64,000 bases of DNA from Chloroflexota bacterium (GCA_029778615.1 JAKOPZ010000180.1:1-64000), one strand, 5' to 3'. Shown: positions 41,916 through 51,673, counted from the stretch's first letter. The notes: generated from the sequence alone by a model not told the origin. A program made the numbers and translations.

Positions 41916-43108
41916 TATTGAGAAGTATCTGGAGATGTATACACAGATAGCCGACTCTTTGCGCTTGCTTTTTCATCTACTGAGGAAAACAACCTCAGGT
42001 ATTCATTTGCCACATTCTCCCACGCAAAACCATTGGCGCGTCCCCGTGACGCCCGCCCCATCGCCCGCGCAATGTTGCGATGCGTTGCCAAAAATTGCAA
42101 ATGCTTTGTGAGCGCATCCACATCCGCCCAATCAAACAACAAGCCGTTCACATTTTCTTGCACCAATTCTTTGGTGCCCGGTGTGCGCGTGACGACGAGC
42201 GGCAGACCCGCCGCCATCGCTTCAAGCGTTGCCACACTCATCCCTTCGTTGTACGACGCCAATACGAACACATGCGCGCGTGCGTACTGTTCTGCAATTT
42301 CTTGGCGCGGGACATAGCCAACAAAATTTACGCGCGCTGCAATTTCTAACTCGCGTGCGAGTTGTTCAATCGTCTCTTGCGCGTCGCCGGTTCCCACCAA
42401 ATCCAAAATGACATCAGTCCCCGCATCATTCAACCGTTTGACGGCTTGAATCAAGTGCTGCTGTCCCTTGCGTTCGATTAAACGCGCCACGCACAACAAG
42501 CGCAGCGCGCCGTCATCGGGAATCTGCGCGCGCTTGAACGCGTCCACATCCACCCCATTCGGGACAATGGTCGGCGTCACGCGCGCATCGGCGCGTTGAA
42601 TCATTTTCGCTTCGTCATCGCATTTTGCAATCACATGCGTCGCGCCGTGCCAGGTCGCGCGAAGGATGGGCGAAAGAATCGGATACAGCGCGCCATAGCG
42701 TTCTTCAAAACCGGGGATATCGGGACCGCAGACACGCACAAGGTAATTCAAGCCCGTCAGTTTCTTTAACGCCAATGCGACCGCGCCCGCCGGCACCGCG
42801 CTCCATGCAAATACAAAATCATATTTTTGCGCGCGCTGCAATTTCAACGCATACGGCAGCGCGCGCGCCGCATACACTAGCAATTCGCGATTCGACGAGT
42901 GATGCAGATTTTTGTTATTGACGGGAACAAAATGCAATTGCACACGCTCCGCAAATTGTTCGCGTTGATATTCCTTGCCGAGCGCAGAAGTAACCAAATC
43001 AATTTCCAAATTCGGCACGCGCGCCCACCGTGTCAACAATGCGCGATTCACCGTCCCCGTTCCACCACCGAGCGGCGGAAATTCATTGTTCAACATCAAA
43101 ATTCGCAT
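41915..43108 (-). CDS. GT4-family glycosyltransferase
   Basis: This 397-aa GT-B enzyme starts RILMLNNEFPPLGGGTGTVNRAL (glycine-rich acceptor loop). Its C-terminal domain has LLCVARLIERKGQQHLI and the E-x7-E motif YNEGMSVATLEAMAAGLP. The ATG at 43108 is chosen because it gives the family N-terminus. The frame extends 29 codons upstream only through a heptad array, giving a nonsense peptide. Confidence 0.92.
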   Translation of the reverse strand: MRILMLNNEFPPLGGGTGTVNRALLTRWARVPNLEIDLVTSALGKEYQREQFAERVQLHFVPVNNKNLHHSSNRELLVYAARALPYALKLQRAQKYDFVFAWSAVPAGAVALALKKLTGLNYLVRVCGPDIPGFEERYGALYPILSPILRATWHGATHVIAKCDDEAKMIQRADARVTPTIVPNGVDVDAFKRAQIPDDGALRLLCVARLIERKGQQHLIQAVKRLNDAGTDVILDLVGTGDAQETIEQLARELEIAARVNFVGYVPRQEIAEQYARAHVFVLASYNEGMSVATLEAMAAGLPLVVTRTPGTKELVQENVNGLLFDWADVDALTKHLQFLATHRNIARAMGRASRGRANGFAWENVANEYLRLFSSVDEKASAKSRLSVYTSPDTSQ

Positions 43109-43118
43109 AGCGCGTCGA

Positions 43119-43181
43119 GACTGGAGATTCGAGATTGACGTTTCAAATTTCACGTTTGACGTTTCACGTTTTACGAATGAC
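43119..43181. repeat. Heptad array 11 (nine units)
   Basis: The clearest array: gactgga, gattcga, gattgac, gtttcaa, atttcac, gtttgac, gtttcac, gttttac, gaatgac, with no slip in the 7-bp register. On the minus strand it supplies the RKT ending and TGA stop of the GT2 gene and fills the gap to the GT4 gene. Confidence 0.92.
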
Positions 43182-44273
43182 TTGTCGTACCACATACATC
43201 GGTCGGCGTTTCACCTCTTCAAAGATGCGCCCGACATATTCGCCAATGACGCCGATGGTTATGAGTTGAATGCCTGCGAGAAAAAAAATGGCGACGATGG
43301 TGGTGGGGAAACCCGGGGGCGATAAACCCCAAAACACTTTTTGGATTGTATAGATAATGGCGAGCAGAATCGAAATAATCGAGACACCAATCCCCATCAT
43401 CGAAATCACGCGCAGGGGCACGTAACTAAACGACACGAGTCCGTCGAGCGCGAGCGTAATGAGGCGTCCGTAACTGTATTTCGTTTCGCCTGCGCGACGC
43501 GCGGCGCGTTCATAGGGCAACCCCACTTGTTCTAGTCCCACCCAGCTGCGAATCCCACGCACAAAGCGATTGCGTTCGGGCATGTTGATTAACAAATCCA
43601 CAACACGCCGGTCCATGATGCAAAAATCGCCCGCGTCGAGGGGTATGTTGATGTTGGCGACGCGTTGCAGCAGCCGATAGAACGCGGCGTAACTCGCGCG
43701 TTTGAGCCAACTCTCTTTGCGCCGCGCGCGAATCGCGTACACCACATCGTTTCCTTCGCGCCATTTCGCGATGAATTGTCCCAGCACTTCGGGCGGGTCT
43801 TGCAAGTCCGCGTCCATCACAATTACGGCGCTCCCGCGCGCCTGGTCGAGACCCGCGCTGATGGCGGCTTGATGCCCAAAATTGCGCGCAAAGGTCAGCG
43901 CGGACACGCGCGCGTCGTTTTGCGCGAGCTGCGCGAGAATTTCCAAACTGCGGTCGCGGCTGCCATCGTCAATAAAAATGATTTCGAAATCGGGTTCCAC
44001 CTCTTCCAACGCACGCACGAGCCGCGCATACAACTCGGCGAGATTGTCTTGCTCATTGCAGACAGGAATGACCACCGAAACATTCGGACGGTTCAGCCCT
44101 TCCTGCACCGCGTTCGCGTTAGAGGATGCGGCGGCGCTGCCCATTGCGTGTGCGAGCGCGCGGCAAAATGCGAGCGCCGCTTCGGCATCCTGTGTAGGAA
44201 TCGTTTGCACCAAGGCGGCTGGCGCAGCCGCTTGTTCGCGCCGAGTGGTTTCGACAATCACGCCCGACATCAT
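43164..44273 (-). CDS. GT2 polyprenyl-phosphate glycosyltransferase (GtrB/DPM-like)
   Basis: The 369-aa protein has an Ala-rich N-terminal extension (about 1-62), then a GT-A domain: VSVVIPVCNEQDNLAELYARL, FIDDGSRDRSLEIL and MDADLQDPPEVL (DxD). Two C-terminal helices follow (about 292-315 and 325-348), typical of GtrB-like enzymes. These load a sugar onto undecaprenyl phosphate, producing the donor used by GT-C transferases such as the many encoded here. The RKT ending and stop come from a heptad array. Confidence 0.92.
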   Translation of the reverse strand: MMSGVIVETTRREQAAAPAALVQTIPTQDAEAALAFCRALAHAMGSAAASSNANAVQEGLNRPNVSVVIPVCNEQDNLAELYARLVRALEEVEPDFEIIFIDDGSRDRSLEILAQLAQNDARVSALTFARNFGHQAAISAGLDQARGSAVIVMDADLQDPPEVLGQFIAKWREGNDVVYAIRARRKESWLKRASYAAFYRLLQRVANINIPLDAGDFCIMDRRVVDLLINMPERNRFVRGIRSWVGLEQVGLPYERAARRAGETKYSYGRLITLALDGLVSFSYVPLRVISMMGIGVSIISILLAIIYTIQKVFWGLSPPGFPTTIVAIFFLAGIQLITIGVIGEYVGRIFEEVKRRPMYVVRQVIRKT

Positions 44274-44464
44274 GCGAGTCTCTCTTGAAAATGTACGACA
44301 AATTTCAAATTTGTCCTACCGCCCCACATTTTCATTTGGCGTGGGTGTGCGGGTCGCACATCTTCAACTCCTTGCGTCAAAAAAGGTGAGCGATGGAAAT
44401 GGACCAACGCTCGCGCCTATTCTCACACCAATCGCGTCGAGTGTAAATAGGAACGTGAGACCCA
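44274..44464 (-). other. Gap with terminator, mini-ORF and inverted repeat
   Basis: This 190-bp gene-free stretch holds, on the minus strand, a hairpin (GAGCG / CGCTC, 44379-44412) followed by ACCTTTTTT, a plausible terminator. A nine-codon ORF MCDPHTHAK (44332-44361) has AAGGAG 6 nt upstream. An inverted repeat GGACAAATTTGAAATTTGTC (44293-44319) lies next to the GT2 start. Confidence 0.45.
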
Positions 44465-45652
44465 TCAGTGCACAAATACCCATGCAACAAAGAGCATCAT
44501 CCAAAACAATTGCGCGGCGAACGAAAACGCGGCGAGCGGCGCTTGCCACGCCCTTTTTTTCAGCGCGCCGAGCAGCAAGAAAAAGGGAAACGCGACCAAC
44601 ACGTACCGCGCCAGCGCGGTCAAGGGATAGTGTTCCGAATATGTTGTCGTGACAAAGAGCGGTGGCAAAATAATCGTTGCAAGATACATTGTAAATGCAA
44701 AGGGCAGCCGCCGCGCACTCCAGACCAGCGCGAGCAAAAAGACGACGGCAAAAAACGGGTCCATGAAACTGACCGCCGCATCAAGGAACGATGGCGCGAA
44801 AAAAACCGCGCCCCATGCCGCGCCCAACGCGTCCCACGGCAGCGCGAACCGATGCCATACCGCTTGCGCTTGAAACCAAACAAGCGGCGAGCCAAATTGA
44901 AACGTCAGCCACAAAAAATGCCCGATGCCGCCGAGAACGACAAGCAGTAAAGTCCACCCGCGGCGTCCGGAAATTTCACCGCGTCGAACTTGGACAAAAA
45001 ATTCCACCCCCAACGGCGCGAGAAACAAAACTCCCTGCGGGCGAGTAAGCGCGGCGAATCCACCCAGCGCGCTCGCCCAAAACCACTGTTTGCTGCGCGC
45101 GCAGACGAACGCGCCCAAGACAAATGCGAGGAACACCGCTTCGGTGTACGCCGCAAACAAAAAAAACGCCGTGGGGAACGCGGCGAGAAAGAGCAACGTT
45201 CGCCGCGCCGCGCCTTTATCAAACATTTCGCGCGCGAGGTGATACAACAAAACAAAGCTCGCCAACGCGGCAAGGCTCGAAATTACAAGTCCTGCCGCGA
45301 CGACATTGCTGCCCGTGAACACACTCAAGCACCGCATCAACAGCGGATAGAGCGGCGGAAACACCGCGCGCACATCGGCGGCATATCCTTCCAATGCAAT
45401 TTTGGAATACCAGATTGTGTCCCAGCGCTGCCACGGCGCAATCACCGCATCGTGCAAGGGTTCGACGCCATAGTAATGTTTCGTCGCTTCGGCGGACGGC
45501 AGCACAAACGCCGCCACCGCACTCGCCCACACCAACGTCCATGCGCGCAAAACGAAAAACAGCGCGATGGGGAACGCATTGGTGCGCGCAAATTCAATGA
45601 CGCGCTGCGTCAAGTTGAGAGTTCGAGGGAACGAACGCGTCGTGTGCAACAT
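44465..45652 (-). CDS. PIG-V-like GT-C membrane glycosyltransferase, copy 1
   Basis: This 395-aa protein has about nine membrane helices. PIG-V-like landmarks are WQRWDTIWYSKIALEGY (about 73-89, with the key Asp), VFPPLYPLLMR, FPTAFFLFAAYTEAVFLAF and LTRPQGVLFLAPLGVEF. Related mannosyltransferases use polyprenyl-phosphate mannose, but the sugar here is not known. It is one of three paralogues in this window (others at 47.2 and 53.5 kb). It follows the 45653 gene without a gap. Confidence 0.82.
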   Translation of the reverse strand: MLHTTRSFPRTLNLTQRVIEFARTNAFPIALFFVLRAWTLVWASAVAAFVLPSAEATKHYYGVEPLHDAVIAPWQRWDTIWYSKIALEGYAADVRAVFPPLYPLLMRCLSVFTGSNVVAAGLVISSLAALASFVLLYHLAREMFDKGAARRTLLFLAAFPTAFFLFAAYTEAVFLAFVLGAFVCARSKQWFWASALGGFAALTRPQGVLFLAPLGVEFFVQVRRGEISGRRGWTLLLVVLGGIGHFLWLTFQFGSPLVWFQAQAVWHRFALPWDALGAAWGAVFFAPSFLDAAVSFMDPFFAVVFLLALVWSARRLPFAFTMYLATIILPPLFVTTTYSEHYPLTALARYVLVAFPFFLLLGALKKRAWQAPLAAFSFAAQLFWMMLFVAWVFVH

Positions 45653-47236
45653 CTATCGCCTGATTTCAAACAACGTCACCGGTCTGCCCAGTCCATCTTG
45701 TACCTGAGCGACAGGATTCAATCCCGTAATCGTCGCGCGTCCATCATACAAATCGCGCATGGTCAGCGGTTTGTCGAATTGGAGCACGAGATACCGCGCG
45801 TCAAATTGACGCGCCGCGTCAAAAATCGCGTCCACGCTTTCCGTCGGCAAATAAATCGAACGGCGCCCTGTCTGATTGATGAATGACGGCGGATCAATCG
45901 TGATAATGGGCGAATCGTTTGGCACACCGCGCGCGTCGAGTTCGCGGTCAATTGCGATGTACTCTATGTCGCGTTGATTCCACAGCGGACTCGATGCGTT
46001 CGCACTCGGCGGAATCCAGACGCCCGACGCATACAAATAGAGACTAAAAAAAATCGCCAGCGCGACCGCGCCCGCGCGGAAAAATTTTTGCGCCTGCGCG
46101 ATATTCCACTTTTTGCGGCGTTTGCCAAACCATGCAACCACCGCGTCCAAACCAGGCGGCACGGCGACCGCGCCAAAGGCGACCAGCGCGGCGGCGCTGT
46201 GAAGCATACTCCCGTGCGTCGCGGGAAACGTGAACACGAACGCCATCGCCAACACCAGCAGCGCGAGATAAATCAATGCCGCTTGCATTTCCACGCGCCC
46301 GCGCAGTTTCCAAAAACCGATGGCGGCGAACGGCGCGAGAAAAATTTGCCACACGCCAAAGAGGAGAACAAGAATTACAAAAACGAGCGCGTCGAATTTG
46401 GAGGCGAGAATATTGCCAATGCCCCATTCGAGATAGCGCGAAAACGTCAAACGTGAAACGTCGAACGAGAAAAATTCATCGTAATTCAAGAGCCACAACG
46501 TGCGCGTGCTACCGGGGGCAAAGAACGAACCAACAGTCAAATAGTTTCGGACGAGCCATGGAGCAAGCACCACCGCGAAACCGGCGAGTAGTGCCAAGAA
46601 CAAGGGAAATACGGGAAATGAAGGAATGATGCGGCGATTGAGCCAATACAGAATCGGTGCGACGAACAGAATCAGCAGCGCATCCGCGCGTGACAACTGC
46701 GACAAGCCGATAAAAATTCCTGCGATAAAGAATTTTTTCCAATCGCGAGTCATTGTTCCGAGCGCGAGAAACAAGAGCGCGAAATCGGTTGTCACCGCGA
46801 ACGGCGTGAAATTGTCGGGGCTGACCCAATAAATTGTATAAAAGCCGCTGAACGCAGTAAGCAAACCCGCCATCCATGCGTAATCGTCGCGCGCATACAT
46901 TCGGCGCGCAAGGTAAAACGCAAACAGCGGCGGAATGAGCGAAAGCAGAACAAACGGAATTTGCGCGGCGCGATACGAAATGCCCACGAGCGCCATCGAA
47001 ATGCCCGCGAGGAGCGAAGGGAGCGGCAGCCAATACAAATTGCTCGCTTGCGGAATTGTTTTTTGTTCTTCCAAATAATTCCACACCACATCTTGAACCA
47101 AGCCGCGCCCGCGCGCGAGATTTCCGCCAACATGCTGTGTGTACGACGCGTCCATATACCCGGCGCGTTCGAGCGGCAGCGCGGTGCACAGCCGGAATAA
47201 CAAGACAATCAGCGCCAAGAAAAAATATGCGCGCAT
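45653..47236 (-). CDS. GT-C-like polytopic glycosyltransferase with a heptad-array peptide
   Basis: The 527-aa protein has about eleven membrane helices. The first loop has YMDASYTQHVGGNLARG. Later come SPDNFTPFAVTTDFALLFLALG and LSRADALLILFVAPILYWL, the pattern seen in GT-C enzymes. The C-terminal ~110 residues form a soluble domain ending VTLFEIR. Around residues 255-266 the peptide FSFDVSRLTFSR is encoded by four 7-bp units (46445-46472), as if an array had been inserted in frame. Confidence 0.72.
   Translation of the reverse strand: MRAYFFLALIVLLFRLCTALPLERAGYMDASYTQHVGGNLARGRGLVQDVVWNYLEEQKTIPQASNLYWLPLPSLLAGISMALVGISYRAAQIPFVLLSLIPPLFAFYLARRMYARDDYAWMAGLLTAFSGFYTIYWVSPDNFTPFAVTTDFALLFLALGTMTRDWKKFFIAGIFIGLSQLSRADALLILFVAPILYWLNRRIIPSFPVFPLFLALLAGFAVVLAPWLVRNYLTVGSFFAPGSTRTLWLLNYDEFFSFDVSRLTFSRYLEWGIGNILASKFDALVFVILVLLFGVWQIFLAPFAAIGFWKLRGRVEMQAALIYLALLVLAMAFVFTFPATHGSMLHSAAALVAFGAVAVPPGLDAVVAWFGKRRKKWNIAQAQKFFRAGAVALAIFFSLYLYASGVWIPPSANASSPLWNQRDIEYIAIDRELDARGVPNDSPIITIDPPSFINQTGRRSIYLPTESVDAIFDAARQFDARYLVLQFDKPLTMRDLYDGRATITGLNPVAQVQDGLGRPVTLFEIRR
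46445..46472. repeat. Heptad array 12, inside a coding region
   Basis: Units cgtcaaa, cgtgaaa, cgtcgaa, cgagaaa, of the same wording as the junction arrays, sit in the middle of a glycosyltransferase gene. Confidence 0.75.
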
Positions 47237-47240
47237 GGTG

Positions 47241-48491
47241 CTAATCCAACCACAGCCAATTTACAAACACATAGACCAGCACAAGCTGCGCGGTCAAAGC
47301 GACAAAGAAATACGCGATAATCCGAAAACGCCCCCGCAGAAAAATACCCGCCATCATAAACGCGGGAAAGATGACGACTGCCCTACGCGCAGCGGATGCC
47401 ATGGGCAGAGCCTCAAAACCCGAAGCATGCGCAATCATGCCAAGCGGCATCAAGATAAAAACCAAAGCATACATGCCGTACATAAGCGGCAGCCGTCGCG
47501 TGCCGTGCGCATCTTTGGTGAGCAAGCCCCACAGCCCAAGACCCAAAACAAAGAGCGTGGTCGTCAGGTCAATGAGATTGTTTGCCAGCGCGCTGCTGTC
47601 CCCGAATAAAATTTCGCGTATCGTTAGACCAATTGTCTCCCAAGGCGGGCTGAACGTATTCTCCCACCCGGCGAGTGCGTGCAGCCACAAGCCCGCATCG
47701 CCAAAAGTCAATGCGGTGTAAAGCATATAGAGCCCCAGCCCCAGTGGCACCAAGAGCAGCGCACTCGCGGTTTTTACACGCGTTGTCCAGTCCATTGTAC
47801 GCGCGTGCCATAACCATTCCACACCGAGCGGCACTATCAGCCAAACCCCCGGTGAACGCGTGAGCGCTGCCAAACCGCCACTGATGCCCGCGACAAGCCA
47901 TCTTTTCTGTCGCGCAGCGTCTAACGCGACGAGCGCGCACAATACAAACAGCGCTTCCGCATAGGGGACAAACAAGAAAAATGCGGTCGGAAACGCTGCC
48001 CATGCCAGAGTCGCAAGACGCGCCGTTTGTGAATCATACATGCTCCGACTCTGGCGATAAAACAACACGAATGCCGCAGTACTACAAAGCGTTGCAATGA
48101 GCAGTCCCGCCAAGACCGTCGCGTCCGAACCGAGCGTCACGAGTCGGGTGAGCAAGGGAAACAAGGGAAAAAATGCGGCACTCGCATCATTCACGGCATA
48201 GCCGCGCGTGGCGATGCGTTCATACCATACCGCGTCCCAACGCTGAAAGGGCGCACTCAGCAAATTGAGCCCTGTTGGCGCCAAGAACGCAACATCCTGA
48301 TACTGATTCGCCATACGCGGTCCAATGGGAATAGGACTGGTGGCAACAATATACACGCCGAACGCGGAGAGCAAAACGCGCGCGGCAAGCGCAACGCCAA
48401 TGGGAAACAACCACTGTTCGTGACGAACGAACCATGTTTGCCAGTCCTTGCGCGCCGAGCGCCAAGAGTAATCCGATAGAGTTGGCAGCAT
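47241..48491 (-). CDS. PIG-V-like GT-C membrane glycosyltransferase, copy 2
   Basis: The 416-aa protein shares with copy 1 the landmarks FQRWDAVWYERIATRGY, AFFPLFPLLTR, FPTAFFLFVPYAEALFVL and LTRSPGVWLIVPLGVEWLW, and a similar helix pattern. The ATG at 48491 is chosen because GGAG lies 8 nt upstream; a GTG 9 nt earlier is possible. The stop lies 4 nt before the next ATG, so the genes are in one operon. Confidence 0.82.
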   Translation of the reverse strand: MLPTLSDYSWRSARKDWQTWFVRHEQWLFPIGVALAARVLLSAFGVYIVATSPIPIGPRMANQYQDVAFLAPTGLNLLSAPFQRWDAVWYERIATRGYAVNDASAAFFPLFPLLTRLVTLGSDATVLAGLLIATLCSTAAFVLFYRQSRSMYDSQTARLATLAWAAFPTAFFLFVPYAEALFVLCALVALDAARQKRWLVAGISGGLAALTRSPGVWLIVPLGVEWLWHARTMDWTTRVKTASALLLVPLGLGLYMLYTALTFGDAGLWLHALAGWENTFSPPWETIGLTIREILFGDSSALANNLIDLTTTLFVLGLGLWGLLTKDAHGTRRLPLMYGMYALVFILMPLGMIAHASGFEALPMASAARRAVVIFPAFMMAGIFLRGRFRIIAYFFVALTAQLVLVYVFVNWLWLD

Positions 48492-48539
48492 CCGATTCAC
48501 TCCGGTTTCGGTACACTTTTCGTGACAGTCATAATGGAT

Positions 48540-50189
48540 TCACTCCGATTGTGTCACTTGATAAACGCTTGCTTCTTGATTTCGAAAAACTAATTTCAAG
48601 TACGCGGCGCGCGCGGGGTCAAATCCACCGACCTCGCGTTCGGCGCGCCCATAAAACAAGAATTCAATCTTGTTGGCGCGTAAAAATTCCAAACGCGCCG
48701 CGTCGTTTGTTTCCGCAGCCAAGAACGTGTCCACCAGCTTTTGTTTCGCGTCGAAGTGAATTGTCTCATAGACGTGCCCCAAATACACGCGCATACCGCT
48801 TCGAAATGGCAAGTAGCTTCCCGAAAAATAAGAACTCAACACAACTTGATTCGAGTCTGCGTGTCCCAAAAGCCAATCCATCGCTTCCACTTCAGCGCGC
48901 GGTCGAAACAACGGATACGGCTGCTGAACCACAGTCAAGGCGATGGCACTCAACCATTGATACGCCGACGACACAGAAATAATCCATAGAAACGCGACGA
49001 TAATCAATCGCTCCAAACCTTGCGCGCTGTAGTTGGGGCGCGTTGATAATTTTTGAAACCAGCGCGCGGAACGAATGCGCGGCAGTGCTACTTCAAATAA
49101 TCCAAACGTCGCCAAAATCGCCAGCGGCACTTGGACGCCTTGTAGAAAACGTCGCTGCGCGCCGAGCGGCGCATACACCAACAGCGCGACGACCAAAAGC
49201 CATATCCACAACAACAAGCGTTTGTTATCGTGAACGCCGACGCGCCAGAAATCCAACAACGCGAGGAATAAATACGGCGCGAAGGTCAAAACATAATGCA
49301 GGGGATTCGGCGAGAGCGTTTGCGATTGCGCCGCCCACACGCGCAAGAGTTCGGACGAGGCGAACGCGTACGCATAGTACAACACCAGCGGCACAGTCGA
49401 AAGAATCAACACCAACAGAATCGTCACTTGCCGCCACACCATTTTTTTCGCGCGCAGCATCAACAGGATGCCATACATTCCCAACACGCCGCAGGACAAA
49501 AGCACGAAAAAGGGATAGACCAAAACGACGCCGTTGTTCGCGAGCGCGCCGAGAACGACCAGCGCGAAAAATTTTGCGCGCGCCAGATTTTCATTGCACA
49601 AACGCAGCGCGCACCAAAATAAAATGAGCAATAAGGTGATAGAAGCAAGATAATGCGGAAAGGTAAGCGCAGAGTGAAACAAATGCGCGTCCGCCATTTT
49701 CAAATCAATCGGCGTTGCGCTTGTCGGCGCGAGCGTCTCCCACGGGAACGCGACCCAATCGAAACCGCCCCCCAGAATTGCCAACCCAAACGCGACCCAT
49801 TGCGCGGCGCGCGCCGCGACAAACGTTCGCACAAAACCAAACGTGACAATGAACACAAGCACGGACATGACAAACCGCGCGATATGCCACGTGGTCGTCG
49901 CGTCCCACTGCGCGAGGCGCGCGAGGTGTCCCCATGCCAAATAAAAGACGTACAAGAATGCGGGCGCATCGGGTTCCGAAGTAAAACGCAGCGAGTGCAT
50001 CCACGCGCCTTCACTGCCGCGTTGAATGATGGTAATGTAATTCGCATCTTCGACATTGACGAGCAAGCCGGTGTACAACTCGCTCGCGGGCGCCGTCAGA
50101 TCACCGAGCCAATACGGAATCTGGAGGAACGCGGTCAAAAGTAAACCAAGCGCGACAACCATTAACGATTCGCGAAGTGAGTTTGCCAT
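48540..50189 (-). CDS. Large polytopic GT-C-like protein
   Basis: The ~549-aa protein has a dozen hydrophobic segments. The outer loop LVNVEDANYITIIQRGSEGAW carries acidic residues in the catalytic position of GT-C enzymes. LKMADAHLFHSALTFPHYLASITLLL follows. The soluble C-terminus (about 430-549) has DWLLGHADSNQVVLSSYFSG and VYLGHVYETIHFDAK and ends in a beta-rich strand. The start is uncertain: ATG 50189 or GTG 50219. The exact family is not named with certainty. Confidence 0.7.
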   Translation of the reverse strand: MANSLRESLMVVALGLLLTAFLQIPYWLGDLTAPASELYTGLLVNVEDANYITIIQRGSEGAWMHSLRFTSEPDAPAFLYVFYLAWGHLARLAQWDATTTWHIARFVMSVLVFIVTFGFVRTFVAARAAQWVAFGLAILGGGFDWVAFPWETLAPTSATPIDLKMADAHLFHSALTFPHYLASITLLLILFWCALRLCNENLARAKFFALVVLGALANNGVVLVYPFFVLLSCGVLGMYGILLMLRAKKMVWRQVTILLVLILSTVPLVLYYAYAFASSELLRVWAAQSQTLSPNPLHYVLTFAPYLFLALLDFWRVGVHDNKRLLLWIWLLVVALLVYAPLGAQRRFLQGVQVPLAILATFGLFEVALPRIRSARWFQKLSTRPNYSAQGLERLIIVAFLWIISVSSAYQWLSAIALTVVQQPYPLFRPRAEVEAMDWLLGHADSNQVVLSSYFSGSYLPFRSGMRVYLGHVYETIHFDAKQKLVDTFLAAETNDAARLEFLRANKIEFLFYGRAEREVGGFDPARAAYLKLVFRNQEASVYQVTQSE

Positions 50190-50208
50190 CTTGTAATTTT
50201 TCTTTTGC

Positions 50209-51672
50209 TCAATGGGCACACGCTTTGGCTTGGTAAACGTCGAGATTGACGTCCGGGTTGATTGTATTGAGATTTAAATGAGCCCGAAAAACCGGTTCCG
50301 GTTCAAAGCCGTCGGCAAAGCGCGCAAATACATGTGGATACACAGCGAGAAATTTGACGGATTGTGAACACAAAAAGGGAGTAAGGGATTGACCTGCGCG
50401 CAGCAAGGGTAACACCTCAGGCGTGACCAACCCTTGAATATCCACAACTTGGCGGTGCGAAAAATAACCGATGCCGCCAATATCCTCCGCTGCAACTACA
50501 GTATCCGTAGGCGTGTGACTCTCCAACCACTTGCCAACTGCAACATGTTGTCCATTTATATTTTGGACATTCCAGGCATACACATTTGCGCCAAACCCCA
50601 CCATACCCGCAGCGAAAACGGCGGTGATTCCCAATTGCATCCATCCCACCGCGCGATTTTTTTGCCAGAGCATCGCGGTACCTGAAACCCCAAACAGAAT
50701 CCACCACGGAAGGGTAGGCATCATGTACCGCAGATGATGATAAGCAATTGGAAATGTAAAAACGTAAACACAAAGCAAGAGCAGCACCCACGCGATTGGC
50801 AAAGCAAACTGCCGGATTTGAGAACGCGACGCGTGAAGGAAAAACAAAATTGTCGGAACGAGCAGAACATTCAGCCCCAGCAACAGCATGAAAACATACT
50901 CTCCCAGAAAAACGATTCCTGCTTCCGGTTGATGAATTGTCAAACCTTTCGCCGCCCACGTGTTGGGCAAAAACATTCCTCCGACACTCCAATTGACTCC
51001 AAACATTGGCAGCGTTATCAGGACGGTTGTTAATGCCAGAACAACTTGGCCGCGCCAAGTATTGCGTTTCAGATTCCAAAGCCAAACCAGACCAACCAAC
51101 AAGATACCTTCAACGCGTGTCACAATCAAAAGTCCGCCAACAACTCCCTGCATCCAAAGAGGGCGTTCCCGCTTGTACAAAAAAACGAGGAGCAAGCTTA
51201 GCCACGTGAACAAAGGCGTCTCCATCCCGCCAAGTGAACTCCACATGATATGCCACTCACAAACAGTCAAGACTGCCGCCAACAATCCCCACCGACGCGA
51301 CAGCGGTCCGGGAATAAACAAGCTGCCCAACTCTAGCACGGTCCAACCCACCGCGATGGTCCCCAACAAAGTCAACATGTGGCTCCACAAAAAGGGCGAA
51401 ATCGGTAGCCAATAACCGGGCGTCAAAAGCAGGAACCAGAGCCAAGAGCTCACGCCGGTAGCAGGAACTTGGACATTGAAAGCGACTTGATGAGCTTGAG
51501 CCAGATTCCTTGCAAAGACTTGAAAAATCCATGCGTCGTCAATGGGAAAGCCGGGTTCATGGGCAATCTCTTGCGACCAACCGAACATCGCCGCGCCCAA
51601 AAACAAAACCAACAATGCTATAAGGAACCGCTGTCCTTTCGGGTCGTCAACCAACTTGGACAATGTTTTCAT
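50209..51672 (-). CDS. GT-C-type membrane glycosyltransferase (paralogue of the gene at 31.5 kb)
   Basis: The 487-aa protein shows the same design as 31456-32928: first-loop GFPIDDAWIFQVFARNL, GVSSWLWFLLLTPGYW, VTRVEGILLVGLVWLW. The C-terminal soluble segment has AAEDIGGIGYFSHRQVVDIQGLVTPEVLP. The shared DIG…GL(V)(T/S)PEV block is a good marker of this subfamily. The ATG at 51672 has GAGG 9 nt upstream. The sugar specificity is unknown. Confidence 0.76.
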   Translation of the reverse strand: MKTLSKLVDDPKGQRFLIALLVLFLGAAMFGWSQEIAHEPGFPIDDAWIFQVFARNLAQAHQVAFNVQVPATGVSSWLWFLLLTPGYWLPISPFLWSHMLTLLGTIAVGWTVLELGSLFIPGPLSRRWGLLAAVLTVCEWHIMWSSLGGMETPLFTWLSLLLVFLYKRERPLWMQGVVGGLLIVTRVEGILLVGLVWLWNLKRNTWRGQVVLALTTVLITLPMFGVNWSVGGMFLPNTWAAKGLTIHQPEAGIVFLGEYVFMLLLGLNVLLVPTILFFLHASRSQIRQFALPIAWVLLLLCVYVFTFPIAYHHLRYMMPTLPWWILFGVSGTAMLWQKNRAVGWMQLGITAVFAAGMVGFGANVYAWNVQNINGQHVAVGKWLESHTPTDTVVAAEDIGGIGYFSHRQVVDIQGLVTPEVLPLLRAGQSLTPFLCSQSVKFLAVYPHVFARFADGFEPEPVFRAHLNLNTINPDVNLDVYQAKACAH

Positions 51673-51673
51673 G

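Noticed and set aside
43109-43195. N-terminal extension of the GT4 gene
   Set aside because: The 29 extra codons are heptad-array sequence. The family N-terminus RILMLNNEFPP begins at the chosen ATG.
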